The notes beneath the pieces were generated by a model. That model was not told the origin of the DNA. It saw only the letters and a program-made list of their open reading frames with translations, and searched no databases. Shown here piece after piece: positions 45,457-54,544 of a stretch of DNA of 54,617 nt (its first letter is position 1; every line of letters starts with the position of its first letter). The stretch is from Flavobacteriaceae bacterium (lineage in GTDB: Bacteria > Bacteroidota > Bacteroidia > Flavobacteriales > Flavobacteriaceae), in contig RFPP01000011.1 of assembly GCA_009926065.1 (NCBI GenBank), positions 1 through 54,617 on the forward strand. Direction: 5' to 3'. Position numbers and translations under genes: made by a program.

Positions 45457-46338
45457 ATGAAATTATTTCAAACTGAACAAGAAAAAAAATCTATAATCAT
45501 TACTTCGTCAAGTTTTGTATTACTTTTTTTATTGTTTTTCTTTTTGAAATTTAGCGACAGCTTACCACTTCCTGAAATGGAAGGCGGCGGTGGCGGTGGA
45601 GAAATCGCAGTAAATTTTGGAGATAGTGATTTTGGATCGGGAGAAAAATATGATTCTAAAGAGGTCGTAACTGCTGCTCCGGAAGAAATTGTTGAAGCTC
45701 CTGTTGAAGAAAAAGAAATCGTAGTTGCTGAAAATGAAGAAGCTCCTGCCATTGTGAAAGTAAAAAAATCAGATCCTAAAATCGAAAAGAAAGAAGAAGA
45801 TAAACCGGTTGTAAAACAAGTACCTAAACCATCAAAATCGACATCTGATGCCTTGTCAAATTTATTAAACGGATCAAATAAAGAAGGAGACGGAAACGAT
45901 AAAACGGCTGGAAATAAAGGGAAATCTAATGGCGATACCAACTCCAAAGGGTACAACGGCGGTGGTGGAAGTGGAACGGGTTCTGGAGGTGGAAATGGTT
46001 CTGGTGAAGGGTTAGGAACAGGAAGCGGTTATGGAACAGGAAGTGGGTCGGGCAAAGGATCTGGCAATGGAAATTGGAAATTGGACGGCAGAAAACTAAG
46101 CTCAAGTAGTAAACAGCAACAAAAATGTAATGAATACGGTACAGTTGTAGTACAGATAAAGGTAAATAGAAACGGAAATGTAATAGCTGCTAAATATTCA
46201 AAAGGTACTGATAATACAAGTCAATGCTTGTTAGACGCAGCGTATGCTACAGCAAAATCTTATAAATGGCAGCCTGACACTGAGGCTCCAGAAACACAAA
46301 TCGGATATATTACTATCAATTTTAAATTGGGTCAATAA
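45457..46338 (+). CDS. TonB-like energy transducer with a Gly/Ser-rich periplasmic linker
   Basis: A 293-residue inner-membrane-anchored protein. One transmembrane helix lies at about residues 17-33, then an acidic, Val/Pro/Glu-rich stretch (about 65-120), a low-complexity Gly/Ser/Asn linker (about 160-205), and a C-terminal TonB-like domain (about 215-293, with G-T-V-V-V-Q-I-K-V-N-R-N-G-N and W-Q-P-D-T). It would pass proton-motive energy to outer-membrane transporters such as the SusC protein here. ExbB and ExbD are not adjacent. It lies 30 bp upstream of folC on the same strand. Confidence 0.82.
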   Translation: MKLFQTEQEKKSIIITSSSFVLLFLLFFFLKFSDSLPLPEMEGGGGGGEIAVNFGDSDFGSGEKYDSKEVVTAAPEEIVEAPVEEKEIVVAENEEAPAIVKVKKSDPKIEKKEEDKPVVKQVPKPSKSTSDALSNLLNGSNKEGDGNDKTAGNKGKSNGDTNSKGYNGGGGSGTGSGGGNGSGEGLGTGSGYGTGSGSGKGSGNGNWKLDGRKLSSSSKQQQKCNEYGTVVVQIKVNRNGNVIAAKYSKGTDNTSQCLLDAAYATAKSYKWQPDTEAPETQIGYITINFKLGQ

Positions 46339-46368
46339 TTCTCAAATTATTTAACTTTTCAAGATTTA

Positions 46369-47589
46369 ATGAACTATCAGGAAACTTTAAATTGGATGTT
46401 CAACCAACTTCCTATGTACCAGCAACAAGGTGCATCCGCATATAAGGAAGATTTAACGAATAGCATATTATTGTCTGATTATTTAGGGAAACCTGAAAAA
46501 GATTTAAAATTTATTCATGTTGCTGGAACAAACGGAAAAGGATCCACATCACACCTACTCGCTTCTGTTTTGCATGAAGCAGGATATAAAGTAGGTTTGT
46601 ATACCTCGCCTCATTTAAGAGATTTTCGGGAGCGAATCAAAATCAACGGAATTGAAATCTCTGAAGAATTTGTTTGTGAATTTATAGAAAAAAATATTGA
46701 TTTCTTTAAGGCAAATGAGTTGAGTTTTTTTGAAATGACAGTTGGATTGGCATTTGAATATTTCAAAAAACAAAAAGTAGACATAGCAATTATTGAAGTG
46801 GGATTAGGAGGTCGATTGGATTCTACCAATATAATTACCCCATTGATTTCAGTGATTACCAATATTGGAAAAGACCACGTTCAGTTTTTAGGAAACACTC
46901 TTGAAGCAATTGCAAGAGAAAAAGCGGGAATTATAAAAAAAAATATTCCGGTAGTTATTGGTGAATATACTTTGGAAACAAAACCAGTTTTTATAGCTAA
47001 AGTTAATACAACTCATTCTGAAATTTATTTTGCATCCGATACCGTTACTAATGACTATCCCTCCGATTTAAAAGGTGATTATCAAATTTCTAATAAGAAA
47101 ACGGCAATACAAACTTTAAGATTATTAAATTCAATTCCGGGGTTTGAAATTACAGAAACTGATATAAAGTTCGGGTTTTTAAATGTTGTAAAAAACACTG
47201 GGCTTCAAGGAAGGTGGCAACAATTAAATTGCAATCCAAAAACCATTTGCGATACAGCGCACAATAAACATGGTTTGAAAATAGTATTAAACCAAATTAA
47301 AAAAGAAAAATTTGACACTTTGCATTTCGTTTTTGGAGTAGTAAATGACAAAGATTTGAATGAAATACTTACATTATTTCCAAAAAAAGCAATTTATTAT
47401 TTTTGCAAACCTAATATTCCCAGAGGACTAGACGCAAAGGTACTTGAGACAAAATCTAAAAAATTTGGATTGATTGGAAAAGTATACAATTCAGTTTCAG
47501 AAGCTTATGAAAACGCAACTAAAAATGCATCTCACAACGATTTTATTTACATTGGCGGAAGTACATTTGTAGTTGCAGAAATATTATAA
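46369..47589 (+). CDS. folC: Bifunctional folylpolyglutamate synthase / dihydrofolate synthase
   Basis: A 406-residue Mur-ligase-fold enzyme adding glutamate to dihydropteroate and folates. The ATP loop H-V-A-G-T-N-G-K-G-S-T-S-H lies at 50-62, followed by Y-T-S-P-H-L-R-D-F-R-E-R, E-V-G-L-G-G-R-L-D-S-T-N, and N-I-G-K-D-H. The C-terminal domain has D-T-A-H-N-K-H-G. Full length. Its 3' end is 38 bp before the tRNA promoter. Confidence 0.95.
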   Translation: MNYQETLNWMFNQLPMYQQQGASAYKEDLTNSILLSDYLGKPEKDLKFIHVAGTNGKGSTSHLLASVLHEAGYKVGLYTSPHLRDFRERIKINGIEISEEFVCEFIEKNIDFFKANELSFFEMTVGLAFEYFKKQKVDIAIIEVGLGGRLDSTNIITPLISVITNIGKDHVQFLGNTLEAIAREKAGIIKKNIPVVIGEYTLETKPVFIAKVNTTHSEIYFASDTVTNDYPSDLKGDYQISNKKTAIQTLRLLNSIPGFEITETDIKFGFLNVVKNTGLQGRWQQLNCNPKTICDTAHNKHGLKIVLNQIKKEKFDTLHFVFGVVNDKDLNEILTLFPKKAIYYFCKPNIPRGLDAKVLETKSKKFGLIGKVYNSVSEAYENATKNASHNDFIYIGGSTFVVAEIL

Positions 47590-47604
47590 ATATTATAAAA
47601 ATAA

Positions 47605-47635
47605 TTTGCAAATATCGAAAAGTGACTTATATTTG
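47605..47635 (+). promoter_or_regulatory. tRNA-Val promoter
   Basis: TTTG at 47605-47608, a 19-bp spacer, then TATATTTG at 47628-47635: a full Bacteroidota consensus. The tRNA starts 13 bp downstream. Confidence 0.75.
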
Positions 47636-47648
47636 CAAACCCAATTTA

Positions 47649-47723
47649 GGGCGATTAGCTCAGCTGGTTCAGAGCACCTCGTTTACACCGAGGGGGTCGG
47701 GGGTTCGAACCCCTCATCGCCCA
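47649..47723 (+). tRNA. tRNA-Val (anticodon TAC)
   Basis: A 75-nt cloverleaf: acceptor GGGCGAT / ATCGCCC, D arm GCTC...GAGC, anticodon stem CCTCG / CGAGG with loop TTTACAC (anticodon TAC), and T arm with loop TTCGAAC. The discriminator is A and the 3' CCA is not encoded. A weak inverted repeat (AAAATcACT / AGTaATTTT, 47765-47784) followed by T runs may end transcription. Confidence 0.96.
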
Positions 47724-48350
47724 CTGTCGTACCAAAAACCTCAATATCGCTAACAGTGGCTCCAAAAATCACTAAAGTAATTTTAGCCGTTTTTTATTTT
47801 ATATATTAAATACCTTTGTTTAATGGTGGTTGTCTGAGGTCAAGAAAGAAAGAAAGAAAGAAATAAAAAAATTAATTATTTACTAATTTTATCTATTTTA
47901 AAAGCAACATTTCAATATCATTTTCTCACTATTCATCGTGTTTCATTCAGCATAATTCGAAAAAAATAAAGCCACTATAAAAAGGCTATTTAAATTGGAT
48001 TGATTAATTATTTCATAAAATTAATTATATTAAAAATATTCATTTTGTTTAATTTTTTTTTTAGTAAAACAGTAAAATAAACCAATCACTCATTTAAAAA
48101 ATATATCAATTTCAAATTTTGAACCAATTGAATAGTTGAAACTAGAAGTTCAAAAAATCAGAAGTTAAAAACTGTTATTTTAATTAAATATCAGTAATTA
48201 TGATTATTTTTTTAATTTTATTAACTCAATACAGTGTCCATTTTTTAAAAAAATTAGACAATTAATCCAAATTAAATTCTGTTTATATTTTAAAAAAACA
48301 TTTATTTTGTAAAAAATTAAAAGTTAAACAATACTAAATAATCCCTCATT
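47724..48350. other. 627-bp non-coding stretch before the type B secretion module
   Basis: The first 70 bp hold the probable tRNA terminator. A (AAGA)5 tetranucleotide run lies at 47842-47863. The remainder is strongly AT-rich, with no credible gene and no exact TAnnTTTG box close to the start at 48351. Room exists for regulatory sites of the downstream operon, but none can be named. Confidence 0.55.
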
Positions 48351-50441
48351 ATGATTAGTATACAATCCTTACAGAAATTTATAAAATTATTTGTATTAAT
48401 TTTATTTTTATTTCTACAAACTAATTTCACTTTCGCACAGAATAATATTTCAGTACCATTTTCAAATGGTTTTGTAGGTGATAATACAGCAAATAATGTT
48501 TCTTCGAATTCGCGCTATTTAAATTCCTTAGGATGGACGAATGTTCAATTTACACAAAATTCACCTCAATTTATTTTTGTAGCACAAGGTAATGACATAC
48601 CTGGAACAGTTCTAATTACAGATTTTTCTGGGATTCAACATAGTATTCCTGGTTTTATAAAATGGAGAGCCCCAAGTGGAAATAATATTACAACACCTGT
48701 TTTTGTTCCAACATCGGGTGCTTCACTAGCTACTAATTCTTCTAATGGAAGTGCAACATATAATATTACAACATTAACTTATATTGGTTTAACTTTCAAT
48801 GGCCAAACATTACCTATTCCTACCTCTTCTACTCCCGGAGAAGTAACCGGTAATGCAGCAACCTCAGGAATTTTAGATGCATTAAATGCTTATTTGGCAA
48901 GCTTTCCATCTATTAGCATCAATGATTATACAGTTAATGAAAATGTAGGGAGTTTATTAATAACCGTTTCATTATCAGCTTCTAGTTCCCAAAATATTAC
49001 AGTAAATTTTTCAACTTCAAACAATACTGCAACTAATGGGTCAGATTATACTACAATTACTGGAACACTCACTTTTTTGGCTGGTCAGACATCAGCTAGT
49101 TTCAGTATTCAAATTATAGATGATTTGACGTTTGAACCAACAGAAACATTTAATATTACTCTATCAAATTCAATAAATGCCTCTATTTTAGATGGTTCTG
49201 GAATTGTAACCATTTTAGATAATGATAATTGTACTCTTTCTACCCCAACAGGAAGTGTAACTGCGCAACCAACATGTGCCACTACAACCGGAACAATCGT
49301 ATTTACCACTCAATCAGGTGTGGAATACAGCATTAACGGTACAACCTACCAAGCAAGTCCAACATTTACTGGTGTTGCTGCAGGAAATTATACCTTAAAA
49401 GTGCGTTCCACTTCAGACAATACATGTACAACAACTGGATCAACAGTAACGGTTTTTATACCTTTGTGCGCAATTACTGACACTTTCGGACCAGTAAATG
49501 GTTATACCGGAGCTACAACGGCTAGTGTATTAACTAATGATACTTTAAACGGTGTTCCTGTAGTTCCAAGTCAAGTAGTATTATCAGGTGTGACCGTGCC
49601 TAACGGTTTTACTTTAAATCCTAACGGAACTATTACTATTGCACCTGGTACACCAGCAGGAAATTACTCGGTAACTTATAGAATATGTGAAGTGTTGAAT
49701 CCAACTAATTGCGATACCGCTACTGTAACTATAACGGTTGGTTCTTGTTTGGATTTTGCCTCAAATGATTGTGATCAAGATGGCGAAAGTAATGGCACTG
49801 AAGTTTTAAATGGGACAAATCCAGGAGACGCATGTTCTTATACAAATACTCCCCCAATAAGCAGTGCTGTATATGCAACATGGTCAGTTTTAGATTGTGA
49901 TGGTGATGGGGTTACTAATGGTCAAGAAATTATTGATGGAACAAATCCAAAAAATCCATGTGAATCAAATCCTATAAACATTACTATGCCATTATCTGCA
50001 GCTTTTTTAAATGGAGATTGTGATAATGATGGTTTGTCGAATGGTGACGAAATGGGTGATAATATTAATAATCCTAATGACTCAAATGGAAATGGAATTC
50101 CGGATTATTTAGAAGTAAATAATAATTCTCCATCTGAAGATGATTTAGAAGTTTTTAATGCTGTTACACCAAATAGTAATGGCGAAAATGATGTGTTTGT
50201 AATCAGAAATATTCAAAATTTTCCAGATAATAACTTAACAATTTTTAATCGCTGGGGAGTCTTGGTATATGAAGCTGATGGATATGGTCAAAATGGAAAA
50301 TTCTTTAAGGGAATATCTGAAGGAAGAATTACTATTAAAAAAGATGATCAGTTACCAATTGGAACCTATTTTTATATACTTCGATATACTAATAATGGAA
50401 ATACTAAAGAACGTTCTGGCTATTTGTATTTAAATAGATAA
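48351..50441 (+). CDS. Secreted adhesin-like protein with Calx-beta, thrombospondin-3-like repeats and T9SS type B sorting domain
   Basis: A 696-residue cell-surface protein. The signal peptide ends near F-T-F-A-Q. An unassigned N-terminal region (about 31-180) precedes a Calx-beta-like domain (about 186-293, with N-x-T-A-T-N-G-S-D-Y-T and E-P-T-E-T-F), then a linker domain. Three Asp-rich, calcium-binding thrombospondin type 3-like repeats follow at about 470-590 (D-C-D-Q-D-G, D-C-D-G-D-G, D-C-D-N-D-G). The C-terminal 97 residues, with N-A-V-T-P-N-S-N-G-E-N-D and F-N-R-W-G-V-L-V-Y, are the gliding-motility-type (type B) sorting domain. SprB-type cargo needs a dedicated SprF-like partner, and one is encoded 27 bp downstream. 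Confidence 0.9.
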   Translation: MISIQSLQKFIKLFVLILFLFLQTNFTFAQNNISVPFSNGFVGDNTANNVSSNSRYLNSLGWTNVQFTQNSPQFIFVAQGNDIPGTVLITDFSGIQHSIPGFIKWRAPSGNNITTPVFVPTSGASLATNSSNGSATYNITTLTYIGLTFNGQTLPIPTSSTPGEVTGNAATSGILDALNAYLASFPSISINDYTVNENVGSLLITVSLSASSSQNITVNFSTSNNTATNGSDYTTITGTLTFLAGQTSASFSIQIIDDLTFEPTETFNITLSNSINASILDGSGIVTILDNDNCTLSTPTGSVTAQPTCATTTGTIVFTTQSGVEYSINGTTYQASPTFTGVAAGNYTLKVRSTSDNTCTTTGSTVTVFIPLCAITDTFGPVNGYTGATTASVLTNDTLNGVPVVPSQVVLSGVTVPNGFTLNPNGTITIAPGTPAGNYSVTYRICEVLNPTNCDTATVTITVGSCLDFASNDCDQDGESNGTEVLNGTNPGDACSYTNTPPISSAVYATWSVLDCDGDGVTNGQEIIDGTNPKNPCESNPINITMPLSAAFLNGDCDNDGLSNGDEMGDNINNPNDSNGNGIPDYLEVNNNSPSEDDLEVFNAVTPNSNGENDVFVIRNIQNFPDNNLTIFNRWGVLVYEADGYGQNGKFFKGISEGRITIKKDDQLPIGTYFYILRYTNNGNTKERSGYLYLNR

Positions 50442-50468
50442 TTGAATAGCCCTTAAAATATAAAAAAC

Positions 50469-51383
50469 ATGAAAAAAATATTTATAAGTATAATTTTAAT
50501 TTTATTAAGTATAAGTGCTCAATCTCAGCAGGAGCCTCAATATACTCAATACATGTACAATCCAACTCTTGTCAATCCTGCTTATGCTGGATCTAAAGGT
50601 TTTACAAGTGTTTATGGATTATATAGAGCACAGTGGGTAGGAATAGAAGGCGCTCCACAAACAATAAATTTTACATTTAACAAACCAATAAATGCTAGTA
50701 ATTTAGGTTACGGATTTTCAATTATTAACGATAGAATTGGACCAAGTGATGAAACTCAAATTTCTGTTGATTTATCATACACAATTTTCTTTGATAATGA
50801 TTATCGATTAGCATTTGGATTAAAAACAACAGGTAATCTTATAAATGTTGATTATTCTAAGTTAAATCAATACAACCAAGGAGAATTAATTTTACAAAAT
50901 AATATTGTAAATAGATTTTCACCTAATATTGGTGGTGGTTTCTACCTATATAATAAAACAGGATATTTTGGAATTTCAATACCAATGTTATTAGATACAA
51001 AAAGATACGATGACCTTTCTAGTTCGGAGGTAAATCAACGTAATCATATTTATTTTATTGGTGGTAAAGTATTCAATTTAAGTAATAATATAAAATTTAA
51101 ACCTGCATATATTTCAAAAATTGTTTCGGGATCTCCTATTCAGCTAGACCTCTCGGGTAATTTTTTATTTAATGAAAGATTTACATTAGGAGCAGCTTAT
51201 AGATTAAGTGCTTCATTAAGTGCAATGGCAGGATTTCAAATAAATGATAAATTATTTATTGGATATGGATATGATAGAGAAACAACCAGATTAAGTAATT
51301 TTAACAGTGGTTCTCATGAAATTTTCCTACAATTTGATTTATTTGAAAACAATAAAAAAATTGAAACTCCAAGATTCTTTTAA
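50469..51383 (+). CDS. PorP/SprF family type IX secretion outer membrane protein
   Basis: A 304-residue beta-barrel-like protein with a signal peptide ending A-Q-S-Q. The hallmark of the family follows directly: Y-T-Q-Y-M-Y-N-P-T-L-V-N-P-A-Y-A-G, then R-A-Q-W-V-G-I-E-G-A-P-Q-T. In Flavobacterium, SprF is needed to secrete and attach the type B cargo SprB. By position this copy should serve the cargo encoded just upstream. It is followed after 11 bp by the PorE-like gene, so the three are one operon. Confidence 0.93.
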   Translation: MKKIFISIILILLSISAQSQQEPQYTQYMYNPTLVNPAYAGSKGFTSVYGLYRAQWVGIEGAPQTINFTFNKPINASNLGYGFSIINDRIGPSDETQISVDLSYTIFFDNDYRLAFGLKTTGNLINVDYSKLNQYNQGELILQNNIVNRFSPNIGGGFYLYNKTGYFGISIPMLLDTKRYDDLSSSEVNQRNHIYFIGGKVFNLSNNIKFKPAYISKIVSGSPIQLDLSGNFLFNERFTLGAAYRLSASLSAMAGFQINDKLFIGYGYDRETTRLSNFNSGSHEIFLQFDLFENNKKIETPRFF

Positions 51384-51394
51384 AATAAAATATC

Positions 51395-53296
51395 ATGAAA
51401 AATAATATTATAATTTTACTTTTAATAGTTACTCCGGTTTTCTTATTCTCACAAACAAGTGAAATAAAAAAAGCAGATTTGGATTACAACAATCAAAACT
51501 ATTTTGAAGCTATAAAAATCTATAAACAAAATGTAGATAAAGGAAATGTTACTCCTGAAATTGTTAAAAAATTAGCTAATGCTAATTATTATAATGCCAA
51601 TTATGAACAAGCAAACATATGGTATTCAAAATTGTCACAGTTTTCTAATGATATGGGTGGGGAAGAACGCTATAAATTTGCACTTACACTAAAAACTGTT
51701 GGTAAATTAAAAGAAGCAAAAGAACAATTTGACATTTATAAAAATCAAAATCCAAATGAAAAAAGAGCTTTGTTGTTAAATTCAAATATAGTTAGCGAAT
51801 CAAAATTTGTATTTACAAATATTAAAAACATAAACATTAACAGTAAATTTTCAGATTACGGACCTTCATTATATAACGGAAACTTAGTTTTCTCTAGCAC
51901 ATATAATAATGTATTAAATAACACTTTAAACGAAAGAACAAATCAATATAGAGCCAATTTATTTCAATCCTCAAAATCTTCAAATGGTGAATTTAGTAAA
52001 CCTAAGCTCTTTTCTAAAGTTAACTATTCTATATACCATGAAGATACACCTGTATTTAGTAAGGACAATAAATCAATGTATTATACTCAAAATCAATTAG
52101 TTAAAAATTCAAGTTATAAATTAGTAAATGGTGGGTTTACATTGTATAAATCAATATTGGAGAATAATAAATGGGTAAATAAAGGTCCAATCCAATTAGG
52201 GTTAAACGATGAAGTTAGAATTGCTCATCCTGCATTTAGTCCAGATGGAAAATTTTTATATTTTGCTTCAGATAATTTAACTAAATATGGAGAATCAGAC
52301 CTATTTAGAGTAAGTATTTTAGAAGATGGAACTTTTGGAATAATTGAAAATTTAGGCGATAAAATAAACACAGAAGGTAGAGATTCCTATCCTTTTATTA
52401 CTGAAGATAATACCTTAATTTTTGCTTCTGATGGGCGTGCTGGAATGGGAGGATTTGATTTATATTCGATTGATTTAAAAGACCCTAATGCTGATGTTAT
52501 TTCATTAGGAGATGATCTAAATAGTCCTTTTGACGATTTTGGACTTATTATAAATAACGAAATGACAAATGGATTTTTCACAAGTAACAAACCAGGGGGG
52601 AAAGGAGATGATGACATTTATTCTTTTGATGTTTCGATCAAAAAAGATGAAATTAAAAACATCAAAGGTTCCGTTATAAATAATGAAACAAACCAGTTCA
52701 TATCAAATGTAGAATTGAAATTATTTGAAAACCAAAAACCAATTGCAACTATAATGTCAGATTCTAATGGTTCATTCTCTTTTGATCAATTAAAAACTAA
52801 TAAAATTTATACTATTTCAGTAAAAAAAGAAGGGTTTGAGGATGAACTAGTAAAAATCGAATTAAAAAAAGACAATTTGGAAAAAAATATTTCAATAAAA
52901 GAAATTAAAATTCCAAACAAAATTGGTGATGATTTAAATGATTTATTGAAATTAAATAAGATCTATTTTGACCTAGGAAAATATACAATCAGACCTGATG
53001 CTAAAATTGAATTAGACAAAGTGTTAACCTATTTAAATAAATATCCGAATGTAATAATTGAGATTGGTTCACATACAGACAGTAGACAATCGTCAAAACT
53101 AAATCAAACTTTATCAGAAAAAAGAGCAAAGGCCACACTTGATTATCTAGTTAAAAATGGAATAAATCCAAATAGATTAAAAGCTGTAGGATATGGTGAA
53201 AATAAATTGGTCAATAATTGTAAAGATGGAATAATCTGCTCAGAAGAACTTCATCAACAAAATAGAAGGAGCACTTTTATTATAATAAAACAATAA
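51395..53296 (+). CDS. PorE-like protein: TPR, PD40 propeller, CarboxypepD-like and OmpA domains
   Basis: A 633-residue protein with the four-part architecture of PorE. N-terminal TPR-like helices occupy about 20-135, and PD40/WD40-like propeller repeats about 150-400 (H-P-A-F-S-P-D-G-K-F-L-Y-F-A-S-D and F-A-S-D-G-R-A-G-M-G-G-F-D-L-Y). A carboxypeptidase-regulatory-like domain lies at about 420-495, and a peptidoglycan-binding OmpA domain at about 516-633 (I-Y-F-D-L-G-K, G-S-H-T-D-S, N-R-R-S). PorE tethers part of the type IX apparatus to the cell wall. Unlike PorE it shows no lipobox, and the signal ends near L-F-S-Q. It is the last gene of the cargo-PorP operon. Confidence 0.9.
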   Translation: MKNNIIILLLIVTPVFLFSQTSEIKKADLDYNNQNYFEAIKIYKQNVDKGNVTPEIVKKLANANYYNANYEQANIWYSKLSQFSNDMGGEERYKFALTLKTVGKLKEAKEQFDIYKNQNPNEKRALLLNSNIVSESKFVFTNIKNININSKFSDYGPSLYNGNLVFSSTYNNVLNNTLNERTNQYRANLFQSSKSSNGEFSKPKLFSKVNYSIYHEDTPVFSKDNKSMYYTQNQLVKNSSYKLVNGGFTLYKSILENNKWVNKGPIQLGLNDEVRIAHPAFSPDGKFLYFASDNLTKYGESDLFRVSILEDGTFGIIENLGDKINTEGRDSYPFITEDNTLIFASDGRAGMGGFDLYSIDLKDPNADVISLGDDLNSPFDDFGLIINNEMTNGFFTSNKPGGKGDDDIYSFDVSIKKDEIKNIKGSVINNETNQFISNVELKLFENQKPIATIMSDSNGSFSFDQLKTNKIYTISVKKEGFEDELVKIELKKDNLEKNISIKEIKIPNKIGDDLNDLLKLNKIYFDLGKYTIRPDAKIELDKVLTYLNKYPNVIIEIGSHTDSRQSSKLNQTLSEKRAKATLDYLVKNGINPNRLKAVGYGENKLVNNCKDGIICSEELHQQNRRSTFIIIKQ

Positions 53297-53317
53297 TCAA
53301 AAAAGGTAGAAAAAAAA

Positions 53318-54493
53318 TTAATTAATAGAATTTAAAAATTCTATAGGTGTTTTCCCAGTTACTTCCTTAAAAGCATTATAAAAACTTGATCTAGAATTAA
53401 ATCCTGCCATTTGTGCAATGCCATCTATGGTAATATTAGAATGAAGAGTATCCTGTAACAGTTTCTTAGTATAATCAACTCTAAGTTCAGTTCTTAATTT
53501 GGTGAATTTCATTTTAAATATATTATTGATACAATAAGAAACATGATGATGTGGAACTTTCATCTCTAATGCTATATCAGAAATTGAAAAATTAGGGTTT
53601 GTAAATGGTTTTTCTTCATCTAAATATGTCCTTATTTTAGAAGCTAATTCATAGAAAGGCTCATTATCTTCTTCATTTTGTAAAATATTCATTTGATTTA
53701 TTCTTTTGAACTTCCTTTTTAAATTTGCATTTTTATTATTTGGTAAACCATACAAAATTTCAGGAAAAAATAAAATGCCAATGGCCAAAATTGTAAAAGT
53801 AATCCCAGTTGTGATATTAACAATTATGGTATTTTGTAGTAATTGATTTCCTGAATATTTAATAAAAAATAAAGTTAAAATTAGAAAATTAATAACTAAA
53901 AATAAAACCAAAATAACTAATAAAACAAGCCATCTATAAGTAACTTTTAACTGGTTTTTAGGGATATGTATTTGATTCGTTTTCGATTTTGAAAAATTCC
54001 ATAATAAAAACCCAGAAAAAACTGCATAAGAAAACAAGTGAAATAATCTAAAAATAAAATTAAATTTATAATTAAAAAATAAATTTACTTTAATAGACTT
54101 AATAACATCAAAATTATCAATAATCAGTTGGGCAACTTCTTTCTTGTAACTAAAAGGAGTAAATAAATAAGTAGAAATTCCAAAAAAATGAACTATTGCT
54201 GGAATGAAATGTAAATAATCTACTCTTTTTAATCCTTGACTGTCATTCAAAGTACCTCTTATATAAAAATAAAAAAAGGGACCAGAAAGTAACATAAACG
54301 GAGAAACAGTATTAAAAAACAAAGCTAACCAAAAAGCAGACTTACCATAAACAGTTAAATAATGAGTTAGTCCATAAATCGCAACCAAAAAGAAAAATAG
54401 CCCAATAAAACAAGCGTTCTTATTTAGTTTCCAATTATAGATTATTAATATAATTGATAATAATATCAGAATTAAAGATGTAAATAATAACAT
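53318..54493 (-). CDS. Membrane-anchored AraC-family transcriptional regulator
   Basis: A 391-residue regulator with six or seven N-terminal transmembrane helices (about residues 1-245), a short linker, and a C-terminal AraC DNA-binding domain (about 297-391). Both HTH motifs are visible: I-S-D-I-A-L-E-M-K-V-P and I-D-G-I-A-Q-M-A-G-F-N-S-R-S-S-F-Y-N-A-F-K, ending T-G-K-T-P-I-E-F. It may sense an envelope or extracellular signal. It is convergent with the T9SS module, so any control over it would be at a distance. The -7 box TATTTTTG (54521-54514, minus) lies 20 nt upstream. Confidence 0.9.
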   Translation of the reverse strand: MLLFTSLILILLSIILIIYNWKLNKNACFIGLFFFLVAIYGLTHYLTVYGKSAFWLALFFNTVSPFMLLSGPFFYFYIRGTLNDSQGLKRVDYLHFIPAIVHFFGISTYLFTPFSYKKEVAQLIIDNFDVIKSIKVNLFFNYKFNFIFRLFHLFSYAVFSGFLLWNFSKSKTNQIHIPKNQLKVTYRWLVLLVILVLFLVINFLILTLFFIKYSGNQLLQNTIIVNITTGITFTILAIGILFFPEILYGLPNNKNANLKRKFKRINQMNILQNEEDNEPFYELASKIRTYLDEEKPFTNPNFSISDIALEMKVPHHHVSYCINNIFKMKFTKLRTELRVDYTKKLLQDTLHSNITIDGIAQMAGFNSRSSFYNAFKEVTGKTPIEFLNSIN

Positions 54494-54513
54494 TGAGGGA
54501 AATATTAATTATA

Positions 54514-54521
54514 CAAAAATA
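54514..54521 (-). promoter_or_regulatory. AraC regulator promoter, -7 box
   Basis: Minus-strand TATTTTTG (TAnnTTTG), 20 nt before the ATG at 54493. Confidence 0.4.
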
Positions 54522-54544
54522 ATAAAAAAATAATTCTTCCTTAT

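Noticed and set aside
45468..45956. 162-residue frame antisense to the TonB-like gene
   Set aside because: It is a Ser/Pro/Phe-rich shadow created by the Gly/Glu/Lys-rich low-complexity coding of the opposite strand.
45955..46080. Gly/Ser codon repeats in the TonB-like gene as a possible minisatellite
   Set aside because: The codons are varied and no unit repeats exactly, so it is a flexible linker rather than a DNA repeat.
47573..47809. 78-residue frame across the tRNA-Val gene
   Set aside because: It runs through a complete cloverleaf tRNA and its terminator, so it is not coding.
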